From: Candidatus Aminicenantota bacterium
GTDB taxonomy: Bacteria > Acidobacteriota > Aminicenantia > JAMOAD01
Assembly (NCBI GenBank): GCA_027070475.1
Contig: JALXDT010000198.1
Span: 1-5,525 of the forward strand
Direction: 5' to 3'
Length of the DNA: 5,525 nucleotides
Both the position numbers and the translations under genes were made by a program. Positions 1-5,525 of this stretch are shown in pieces; the first letter of the stretch is position 1, and every line of letters begins with the position of its first letter. Under the pieces are notes generated by a model. The model was not told the origin of the DNA. It searched no databases and saw only the letters and a list, made by a program, of their open reading frames with translations.

Positions 1-1277
1 ATAAAGTTCTTTTATGCTTTTCAGGAGGTCACGATTCAACTGCTCTTGCTTTGCTTATAAAAAAACTGCAAAAGTATATAGACTTTGAAATAACCCTATT
101 TTATTTTAATCACAATCTAAGAGATGATAGTGAAGAAGAGGAGAGAATAGTAAAAGATTTTGCTAAAAGATTTGAATTTAAGCTTTTTACTAAAGATTTA
201 AACTTTAACAATAGAGAATCAAACATAGAAGAGAGAGCAAGGGAGATTAGATATAAGGAATTAATAAAAAAAGCTAAGGAGAAAGGTTTTACTAAAATTG
301 CCACTGCCCATACCCTTGATGATCAGATAGAGACATTTTTAATAAGATTAATCAGAGGAAGCGGTTCAAAGGGTTTAATGGCAATCCCATTGATAAGAGA
401 CAATATAATAGTGCGACCACTTCTTGAAATCAGAAAGAGAGAGATTCTTGAATATCTTAAAGCTTTAGGGATAGGCTATGTTGAGGATAAAACAAACAGA
501 GAAACCAAACTCTTGAGAAACAAGGTAAGAAACATTTTAATCCCTCTTTTAGAAAAAAGTTTTAATCCAGCTATAGTAAATATTCTTAACAATGAAATCA
601 AAATATTAAAGACAAATGAAAGCTATATTGAAGAGAATGCTTTAAAAATAAAAGATGAAATTATAAGAGGAGAAAAATTAAACATCAAACTTTTAAAAAA
701 AGAGCATCCGGCAATAATAAACTTTTTAATTAGAGAATATATAAAGGATTTAAGAGGTTCTTTGAGAAGAATAACCTTCTCCCATATTAGAGCAATATCA
801 GAGCTAAAAAATGGGCAAAAAGCATTTATCCCCGATATTACTTTGATAAGGGAATATGATTTTATTCTTCCCTATGTTCCTCAAAAAATAAAATACTATG
901 AATATTTAATTGATAAAATCCCTTTTAAGCTTCACCTAAATGAGATAAAAAAAGTCTTTGAATTAAAAACAGTTGAGAAAATCAAAGATTTTGATGATTG
1001 GAAAAGAGCACATCTTGATTATGATAAAATAAAATTTCCAATCAGGATAAGAAAAAGGAGGGAAGGAGATAGGTACTCTCCTTTGGGCATGGGGGGGAAG
1101 TCAAAAAAAATCAAGGATATATTTAATGATATGAAGATTCCAAAAAGAGAGAGGGACTTAATGCCTGTCTTTACAGATGCAGAGGGGGAAATACTCTGGG
1201 TTTTAGGCTTAAGAATAAATGAAAAATTTAAGGTTGATTCAAAAACAAAGAGAATTCTAATAATTGAAAGATTATAG
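1..1277 (+). CDS. tilS: tRNA(Ile)-lysidine synthetase TilS (5' end outside the window)
   Basis: TilS uses ATP and lysine to convert the wobble cytidine of the CAU anticodon of tRNA-Ile2 to lysidine, switching both amino-acid identity and codon reading to AUA. The open frame runs from the window edge (first whole codon at base 3) to TAG at 1275-1277, giving 424 visible residues. The N-terminal ATP-pyrophosphatase signature SGGHDS is encoded at bases 21-38, upstream of the first possible in-window start (TTG at 51). A start at 51 would delete the ATP loop, so the true start lies before base 1. In visible numbering: NHNLRDDS (36-43), AHTLDDQIET (102-111), RLIRGSG (115-121) and RNKVRN (172-177), all family blocks. 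A C-terminal TilS_C domain covers about 345-424 and starts with RKRREGDRY, with a later PKRERD. This matches the long E. coli/B. subtilis form, not the short form lacking the C-terminal domain. It is convergent with folD, 2 bp apart. Confidence 0.95.
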   Translation, partial: KVLLCFSGGHDSTALALLIKKLQKYIDFEITLFYFNHNLRDDSEEEERIVKDFAKRFEFKLFTKDLNFNNRESNIEERAREIRYKELIKKAKEKGFTKIATAHTLDDQIETFLIRLIRGSGSKGLMAIPLIRDNIIVRPLLEIRKREILEYLKALGIGYVEDKTNRETKLLRNKVRNILIPLLEKSFNPAIVNILNNEIKILKTNESYIEENALKIKDEIIRGEKLNIKLLKKEHPAIINFLIREYIKDLRGSLRRITFSHIRAISELKNGQKAFIPDITLIREYDFILPYVPQKIKYYEYLIDKIPFKLHLNEIKKVFELKTVEKIKDFDDWKRAHLDYDKIKFPIRIRKRREGDRYSPLGMGGKSKKIKDIFNDMKIPKRERDLMPVFTDAEGEILWVLGLRINEKFKVDSKTKRILIIERL

Positions 1278-1279
1278 CT

Positions 1280-2191
1280 CTACCCTACTCTATTCTCAAA
1301 AGCTTTAATTGTGTTCTCTATAAGTGTAAGAACAGTTATAGGTCCAATACCTTTCGGAACAGGTGTTAAATAGCTTGCTTTTTTAACAACTTCAGGGTGT
1401 ACATCTCCGACCAAAACATATCCTTTTTTTTCAAAGAGTTTTATCTTCTGGGGAAGAGACTTTAATTCTTTTTTTACAATATTGGAATCTGTTAGAGCAT
1501 TTACCCCCACATCAATTACAACAGCTCCCTGCTTTACATACTCAGGTGTTACCATTAAAGGTCTGCCAGCAGCCACAAATAGAAAATCAGCATTTGAACA
1601 TTTTTGAGAAAGATTTTTTGTCTTTGAATGGGTAATAGTTACTGTCATATTTTCCTTTAAAAGCAGAATTGACAGCGGTTTTCCAACAAGATTTGACCTT
1701 CCAATAATAACCGCATTTTTCCCTGCAAGCTCAAATTTATTGAATTTAAGAAAATTAACTATACCAAAAGGTGTGCAGGGGAAAAGTGCATCCTCCCCTC
1801 TGAAGAGCTTACCAAGGTTGTAAGGATGAAATCCATCCACATCCTTTGCAGGGGAAATAGATTCAATTATTTTATTGACATCTATATCCTCAGGAAGTGG
1901 AAGCTGGATGATAAAACCATCCACATCAACATCATTATTAAGTTTATTTATTAAACTTAAAAGGTCTTTCTCATTAATATTGTCAAACCTTAATGTCTCT
2001 GCCTTCATTCCTATCTCTTTTGCAAATTTTTCCTTTCTTTTTACATAGGAGATAGAGGCTTTATTGTTTCCCACAAGAACAACAGAAAGAGAAGGACTTC
2101 GTCCATACTTCTTTTTAAGAAGCTCTATTCTGTTCTTTAATTCTTCCTTTCTTTTTTCAATATATGCAGTGGAGGATAACCAATCTCCCAT
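1280..2191 (-). CDS. folD: Bifunctional methylenetetrahydrofolate dehydrogenase / methenyltetrahydrofolate cyclohydrolase FolD
   Basis: FolD is a cytosolic enzyme that oxidises 5,10-methylene-THF with NAD(P)+ and hydrolyses methenyl-THF to 10-formyl-THF, supplying purine and formyl-Met-tRNA synthesis. At 303 residues it is close to the usual 280-300. Visible motifs: PSLSVVLVG (33-41), the catalytic YxxxK as Y49/K53, DGFIIQLPLP (91-100, with Q96), KDVDG (116-120, with D119), PCTPFG (138-143), and the Rossmann/NADP motif GRSNLVGKP (164-172) followed by HSKT (188-191). Near the C-terminus the normally TPVPGGVGP folate loop reads TPVPKGIGP (276-284), so a lysine (K280) replaces a conserved glycine. 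The N-terminus lacks the common DGK signature. The ATG at 2191 has AAAGGA 6 nt upstream and lies 2 bp after the M20 stop. It is the last gene of the serine operon, and its stop faces that of tilS. Family assignment is firm. That both activities are retained is inferred from the K53/Q96/D119 set. Confidence 0.95.
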   Translation of the reverse strand: MGDWLSSTAYIEKRKEELKNRIELLKKKYGRSPSLSVVLVGNNKASISYVKRKEKFAKEIGMKAETLRFDNINEKDLLSLINKLNNDVDVDGFIIQLPLPEDIDVNKIIESISPAKDVDGFHPYNLGKLFRGEDALFPCTPFGIVNFLKFNKFELAGKNAVIIGRSNLVGKPLSILLLKENMTVTITHSKTKNLSQKCSNADFLFVAAGRPLMVTPEYVKQGAVVIDVGVNALTDSNIVKKELKSLPQKIKLFEKKGYVLVGDVHPEVVKKASYLTPVPKGIGPITVLTLIENTIKAFENRVG

Positions 2192-2193
2192 AA

Positions 2194-3456
2194 TTAATCC
2201 TTTAAAGTTGTTAAAGTGAAAATTTCCGCATCAATCATTGCATTTTCAATAACACAATTTTCATTTGGCTTATGACCTGTGTTTTCAACCTTTCTCCATA
2301 CAGCAACCTTAAATCCTCTCTCCCTTAAAAATGAAGCTAAGGTTGCATGACCAATACCTGTTAGAACTGGATCTTTCCCTAAAATTTCCCTAATAGAGTC
2401 TCTAACATTCTTTATAATCCTGGATGAGGAGTTCGTCTTTCTCGCGGATCTTATCTCCAGAGTTTTTGAGACAAAAATTCTCACTCCCTCCTCTTTTGCA
2501 ACTTCATCAGCAATTCTCTTTACCTCCTGTTCTACTTCTTTAATTGAATATTCCGGTAATATTCTGCAATCCATATAAAAAGTATCATTCCCCGGAATCA
2601 TATTTACATTGGGAACATTTTTTTCCTTTAATGTTGGCTCAAAGGTTGAATAGGGAGGTTCAAAAATATCATCTCTTATATTGAAAATCGAATGTAAATT
2701 ATCAAGCTTCTGGATAAGTTTGGCTGTTACCTTTAGAGTATTTTTACCCAGATGGGGAGTTGAAGCATGGGTTGCTTTCCCCTTTATATGAAACTTAAAC
2801 CATAAAACCCCCTTCTCGGCTATCTCAATTTTCAAACCTGAGGAGCAACCTCCATCTGCAACAATATAATAATCATCGGATATGAAAATTTCAGGATGTT
2901 GGCTCAAAATATATCTTATTCCTTTTTTGGAACCGGATTCTTCATCAGAGAGAAAAAGCAGGTTAATATCATATGGTGGAGTTAAAGATAATTCCTTTAA
3001 AGTTTTTATAGCATAGATTGAAGATATGATATCCTGATTATTATCCTCCGCACCCCTTCCATAGATTCTACCCTCCTCAATGTATGGATCAAAGGGATCC
3101 CCCTCCCACAAAGAGAGATCCCCTGCCGGTTCAACATCTAAGTGTGTTAATATCCATATGCTTTTTTTAGAAGATTTTCCTTTTAATTTTCCAATAAAGT
3201 TTGGTCTATACCCTTTGCTAACATCAAGATCAGGAGCATTGTATTCGATAATTTCATCAATGCCTACCTCTTTCAGCTTTTCTTTGATAAATTCTGCTTT
3301 CTCCCACTCACCATCTCCTCCCACAAGAGGAGAAAGAGCCGGAATTGAGGTGATGTTTAAAAGATCATCTATAAAATCCTCTGCAAAATCTTCCTCTATT
3401 TTTTCTATTATCTTTGATATTAGCTCTCTTTCTTCCATTGAACTATTTTTATCCAA
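2194..3456 (-). CDS. M20 family metallopeptidase / amidohydrolase (ArgE/DapE/dipeptidase-like), substrate unknown
   Basis: A 420-residue zinc-dependent hydrolase of the M20 family, whose members cut dipeptides, N-acyl amino acids or succinyl-diaminopimelate. It has no signal peptide, so it is probably cytosolic. Metal ligands and catalytic residues are recognisable by position: HxD (H105, D107), GRGAEDN (133-139, D138), DEE (171-173; E172 as general base, E173 as ligand), D201, and a C-terminal His in GHKPNE (H395). The lid/dimer domain shows IEIAEKG (210-216), THAST (229-233, H230), NVPNVNMIPG and DCRILPEY. The usual GIGGGT stretch before the last metal site reads GIGHAT (367-372). The start is TTG at 3456, overlapping serA by 8 bp, chosen because AAAGGA sits 5 nt upstream. 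An ATG at 3438 (M7) would also give a complete domain, but its nearest GGAT is 12 nt away. It sits between serA and folD. The sequence does not decide among dipeptidase, deacylase and desuccinylase activity. Confidence 0.88.
   Translation of the reverse strand: MDKNSSMEERELISKIIEKIEEDFAEDFIDDLLNITSIPALSPLVGGDGEWEKAEFIKEKLKEVGIDEIIEYNAPDLDVSKGYRPNFIGKLKGKSSKKSIWILTHLDVEPAGDLSLWEGDPFDPYIEEGRIYGRGAEDNNQDIISSIYAIKTLKELSLTPPYDINLLFLSDEESGSKKGIRYILSQHPEIFISDDYYIVADGGCSSGLKIEIAEKGVLWFKFHIKGKATHASTPHLGKNTLKVTAKLIQKLDNLHSIFNIRDDIFEPPYSTFEPTLKEKNVPNVNMIPGNDTFYMDCRILPEYSIKEVEQEVKRIADEVAKEEGVRIFVSKTLEIRSARKTNSSSRIIKNVRDSIREILGKDPVLTGIGHATLASFLRERGFKVAVWRKVENTGHKPNENCVIENAMIDAEIFTLTTLKD
2198..2203 (-). 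promoter_or_regulatory. Shine-Dalgarno site of folD, inside the end of the M20 gene
   Basis: AAAGGA on the minus strand overlaps the last Lys-Asp codons of the M20 gene and lies 6 nt before the folD ATG at 2191. The M20 stop codon falls between the site and the start, so terminating ribosomes could re-initiate. Confidence 0.75.
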
Positions 3457-4354
3457 AAAATTCCTTTAAAATCTTAACAACTTCTAGACCTGCCCTCTCC
3501 TGTCCCTCTTTTGCAGATGCACCAAGATGAGGCATAGGTATTAATCTGGGGTGATCAATTAGCTCAAAATTTGTTGGAGGTTCCTTTTCATATACATCAA
3601 GAACTGCAGCTCTTAGTTTTCCCTCATTTAAGATCTTTAAGAGATCCGATTCATTAATTATTCCACCTCTTCCAACATTAATGATAACTCCATTATCCTT
3701 CATTAAATTAAGTTCTCTATATGAAATCATATTTTTAGTTTTATCGGTAAGTGGGAGATGAATTGATATATAATCCGATTTTTTTAAAAGCTCATTTAGC
3801 TCCACCTGTTTTGCTGAAAGATCGGTCTTTATCTCAAAAATATCGTAGAAAAGCACTTCCATACCCAAAGCTATCTCTCTTCTTGCAACCTCTCTTCCTA
3901 TTCGCCCAAAACCTATGATACCTGCAGTCTTTCCATAAAGCTCTGTTCCTGTAAAAAGTTTTTTCTCCCATTTGTGAGCTTTCATTGAAGAGTAAGCCTG
4001 AGGTATGTTTCTTGCTACTGCGAACATCAGTCCTATTGTATACTCTGCGACTGTAATTGAAGTAGCTGACGGTGTGTTAAATACCTTTATTCCAAGCTCT
4101 TCTGCTTTCTTTAAATCCACATTATCAAGACCAATACCCGCTCTTACCACAACCTCTAAGTTTTTTGCCTTTTCCAAAATGTTTGCTCTTAATTTTGTAG
4201 CACTTCTTATAACTATTCCATCATAGGTTTCTATCTCCTTTTCAAGCTCTTCAGGGCTCATTCCTGTTTTTACGGTTATATCAAAATTCTCAATACCTTT
4301 TAATTCTTCAACTGCCTTTTCTGACAATTTATCAGAAATCAATATTTTTTTCAT
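3449..4354 (-). CDS. serA: D-2-hydroxyacid dehydrogenase, probable 3-phosphoglycerate dehydrogenase (short form without ACT domain)
   Basis: Likely oxidises 3-phosphoglycerate to 3-phosphohydroxypyruvate with NAD+, the first step of phosphorylated serine synthesis. Residue numbers here count from an upstream GTG at 4360; subtract 2 for the chosen ATG. The substrate domain shows IRSATKL (51-57) and RAGIGLDNVD (73-82), both typical of SerA. The Rossmann motif is GFGRIG (150-155) with acidic D173, favouring NAD. The catalytic triad is visible as R231 (NVGRGG), E260 (EKEPP) and H278 (PHLGAS). The protein stops right after the catalytic domain at about 301 residues, so the C-terminal ACT (serine-sensing) and intervening domains of longer SerA proteins are absent. 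ATG at 4354 is preferred over GTG at 4360: it makes an ATGA overlap with the aminotransferase stop and has AAGGGAG 5 nt upstream, while the GTG is itself part of that SD. The family is certain. Substrate is inferred from motifs and the adjacent aminotransferase; glyoxylate/hydroxypyruvate reductase is the main alternative. Confidence 0.86.
   Translation of the reverse strand: MKKILISDKLSEKAVEELKGIENFDITVKTGMSPEELEKEIETYDGIVIRSATKLRANILEKAKNLEVVVRAGIGLDNVDLKKAEELGIKVFNTPSATSITVAEYTIGLMFAVARNIPQAYSSMKAHKWEKKLFTGTELYGKTAGIIGFGRIGREVARREIALGMEVLFYDIFEIKTDLSAKQVELNELLKKSDYISIHLPLTDKTKNMISYRELNLMKDNGVIINVGRGGIINESDLLKILNEGKLRAAVLDVYEKEPPTNFELIDHPRLIPMPHLGASAKEGQERAGLEVVKILKEFFG
3462..3467 (-). promoter_or_regulatory. 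Shine-Dalgarno site of the M20 gene, inside the end of serA
   Basis: AAAGGA on the minus strand lies in the last serA codons, 5 nt before a TTG at 3456. The spacing is good and supports the TTG start. The alternative ATG at 3438 has no well-spaced site. Confidence 0.65.
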
Positions 4355-5496
4355 TTCCACTCCCTTCTTAAAACATTTTCTGCAGCAGCCACACCCTTGC
4401 CCAATTCAACATTAAAACCAAGATCAGCAAGAACCATTTCAAGAGCTGATATGGCTATGATAACATCAAATCCTCCCATATAACCAAGATGAGCTATTCT
4501 GAAAAATTTGCCTTTCATAGGATCCTGTGCTCCGGATATATATGCACTGTATTTTTTTTGCATAATATTCACAAGTTCTTTTCCATCAATTCCTTCTGGA
4601 GTTTTAACAGATGTTAGAATATTGCCAGGAGCTTTTGCAAACAATTCTAAACCAATTGCTTTAACTGCAGCTCTTGTTGCATCACCTAAAATTCTATGAT
4701 GCTCTATAATCCCATCAATAGTTTGTTCCTTTATAATTTTTAATGCTTCAAGCTGTTGATACACCAGAGAAACAGCAGGTGTATAAGGAGTGGTTCTTTT
4801 CCCAATACTCTTTTTTGCCTTTTTCATATCAAAATAGTATTTAGGAAGATTTGAAGTTTCTACCAACTTCCATGCTTTATCATCAAATGAAATAAATGCA
4901 AGTCCGGGTGGAATCATCAAAGATTTCTGAGAACCGGTCAAAAGAACATTAACTCCCCACTCATCCATAGGACAGGGAGTTGCACCGAGGCCTGATATCC
5001 CATCTACAACAAGAACTGCATCTGTTTTTGAAACAACCTCTGCAAATCCCTTTACATCATAAACAACACCTGTTGAAGTTTCAGAGAGTTGAGTAAAAAC
5101 AGCTTTTGTTTCAGGATTATCTTTTAATACTTCTTCAAGTTTTGAAGGAGAAAGAACTTCTCCCCATTCAATTTTAATCTCCACTACCTCCACACCATAA
5201 ACATTACAGATCTGTGCCCATCTTTCTCCAAATTTTCCACCATTTACAACAATCGCTTTGTCTCCCTTTGAAAGAAGATTTGTAACAGCTGTTTCCATTG
5301 CACCTGTACCTGAAGAGGTAAGAGTGTAAACATCATTTTTGGTTTGAAAGACATATTTCATTCCCTCCGTCATCTCCATAAAGAGATCAGAGAACTCTTT
5401 CGTCCTGTGATGAATTATAGGCAAAGCACCCTTTGCTAAAACAGTTTCTGGAACCGGAGTCGGTCCCGGTGATAATAGATAATACTTTTTAATCAT
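4351..5496 (-). CDS. Class V pyridoxal-phosphate aminotransferase (alanine-glyoxylate / serine-pyruvate / phosphoserine type)
   Basis: A fold-type I PLP enzyme of 381 residues, the normal length for the alanine-glyoxylate/serine aminotransferase group. Visible features: N-terminal LLSPGPTPVP (7-16), HHRTKEF (29-35), phosphate-binding SSGTGAME (61-68), ETSTG (139-143), VVDGISG with D165 facing the pyridine nitrogen, the Schiff-base lysine K191 in GSQKS (188-192), and R333 in FFRIAHLGY (331-339), the expected substrate-carboxylate arginine. In lineages lacking classical SerC, class V enzymes next to SerA are thought to aminate phosphohydroxypyruvate, and the adjacency here suggests the same. 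Serine-pyruvate, serine-glyoxylate or alanine-glyoxylate transamination are alternatives that sequence alone does not exclude. ATG at 5496 has a strong GGGAGG 6 nt upstream. It is the first visible gene of the operon, and its TGA overlaps the next start as ATGA. No truncation or missing catalytic residue was seen. Confidence 0.92.
   Translation of the reverse strand: MIKKYYLLSPGPTPVPETVLAKGALPIIHHRTKEFSDLFMEMTEGMKYVFQTKNDVYTLTSSGTGAMETAVTNLLSKGDKAIVVNGGKFGERWAQICNVYGVEVVEIKIEWGEVLSPSKLEEVLKDNPETKAVFTQLSETSTGVVYDVKGFAEVVSKTDAVLVVDGISGLGATPCPMDEWGVNVLLTGSQKSLMIPPGLAFISFDDKAWKLVETSNLPKYYFDMKKAKKSIGKRTTPYTPAVSLVYQQLEALKIIKEQTIDGIIEHHRILGDATRAAVKAIGLELFAKAPGNILTSVKTPEGIDGKELVNIMQKKYSAYISGAQDPMKGKFFRIAHLGYMGGFDVIIAISALEMVLADLGFNVELGKGVAAAENVLRREWK
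4360..4366 (-). promoter_or_regulatory. Shine-Dalgarno site of serA, inside the end of the aminotransferase gene
   Basis: AAGGGAG on the minus strand lies within the last codons of the aminotransferase (encoding Arg-Glu), 5 nt before ATG at 4354. It decides the serA start in favour of 4354 over GTG at 4360. Together with the ATGA stop-start overlap it points to translational coupling. Confidence 0.8.
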
Positions 5497-5502
5497 ATAA
5501 AA

Positions 5503-5508
5503 CCTCCC
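5503..5508 (-). promoter_or_regulatory. Shine-Dalgarno site of the aminotransferase gene
   Basis: GGGAGG on the minus strand lies 6 nt before the ATG at 5496. It is the strongest ribosome binding site in the operon and fixes this start. It is preceded by a very AT-rich leader that runs off the window. Confidence 0.85.
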
Positions 5509-5525
5509 AATTAAATATAAAATAA

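Larger units (their letters stand above)
1280..5496 (-). other. Probable four-gene operon: aminotransferase - serA - M20 hydrolase - folD
   Basis: Four minus-strand genes follow one another with a 4-bp overlap (4351-4354), an 8-bp overlap (3449-3456) and a 2-bp gap (2192-2193). There is no room for promoters or terminators between them, and each internal ribosome binding site lies in the preceding gene. Three of the four products fit one route, from 3-phosphoglycerate to serine and then folate-bound one-carbon units. Co-transcription is inferred from spacing and order. The promoter and any further upstream gene are outside the window. Confidence 0.85.

Noticed and set aside
51..53. TTG as the start of tilS
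   Set aside because: The open frame continues upstream to the window edge and encodes the essential SGGHDS ATP loop at 21-38, so 51 cannot be the real start.
1054..1068. Strong Shine-Dalgarno-like purine run inside tilS as a hidden internal start
   Set aside because: It encodes the conserved Lys-Arg-Arg-Glu-Gly of the TilS C-terminal domain, and the next in-frame ATG (1089) is about 20 nt away, too far for normal initiation.
1318..1341. Inverted repeat CTATAA ... TTATAG near the folD 3' end as a terminator
   Set aside because: The stem is only 6 AT-rich pairs with a 12-base loop, lies in coding sequence and has no U-tract. Chance is the simpler explanation.
3080..3469. A 129-codon open frame on the + strand
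   Set aside because: It lies antisense within the M20 gene, shows no recognisable motif, and the minus-strand frame has a complete active site. Treated as a shadow frame.
4005..4226. Short + strand open frame opposite serA, and similar ones at 4508-4699 (+) and 110-304 (-)
   Set aside because: Each lies opposite a well-conserved gene, has low-complexity Ser/Leu/Phe composition typical of antisense frames, and lacks supporting signals.
5514..5524. Possible -10 promoter boxes (TATTTT, TATATT) upstream of the aminotransferase
   Set aside because: They sit so close to the Shine-Dalgarno site that a transcript would have almost no leader, and any -35 box is outside the window. Such AT-rich matches are expected by chance.
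1..5525. Defence system, mobile element, CRISPR array or novel multi-gene system
   Set aside because: All five long frames belong to well-known housekeeping families, and no direct repeats, terminal inverted repeats, tRNA or integrase signals were found.

Overview
The window comes from an AT-rich bacterial chromosome whose proteins are rich in Lys, Glu and Ile. A full-length type tRNA(Ile)-lysidine synthetase (TilS) argues for a bacterium, because archaea modify the same tRNA with an unrelated enzyme. The Lys/Glu-rich composition and the short, ACT-less SerA paired with a class V aminotransferase are seen in anaerobic and thermophilic bacterial lineages. I cannot name the phylum from the sequence alone.

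Layout: bases 1-1277 on the + strand hold tilS, whose first few dozen codons lie before the window. It ends 2 bp from the stop codon of a gene on the other strand. Bases 1280-5496 are a compact minus-strand operon, read from right to left: class V aminotransferase (4351-5496), D-2-hydroxyacid / 3-phosphoglycerate dehydrogenase (3449-4354), M20 metallopeptidase (2194-3456) and FolD (1280-2191). The first two junctions overlap (4 bp and 8 bp) and the third has a 2-bp gap. Each gene has a recognisable Shine-Dalgarno sequence, and the three internal ones lie inside the end of the preceding gene. Only 29 bases upstream of the operon are visible, so its promoter is not in view. No stretch over 300 bases lacks a gene.

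How the genes fit together: SerA would oxidise 3-phosphoglycerate and the aminotransferase would aminate the resulting oxoacid, giving the serine skeleton. Serine feeds one-carbon units into folate through serine hydroxymethyltransferase (not in this window), and FolD interconverts methylene-, methenyl- and formyl-tetrahydrofolate. The operon therefore reads as a serine to one-carbon module. The M20 hydrolase between them is the member without an obvious role. No RNA genes, mobile elements, CRISPR arrays or long repeats were seen. This is mostly conserved metabolism; the points worth a second look are the M20 gene's place in the operon, unusual residues in FolD and the M20 enzyme, and the tail-to-tail junction with tilS.
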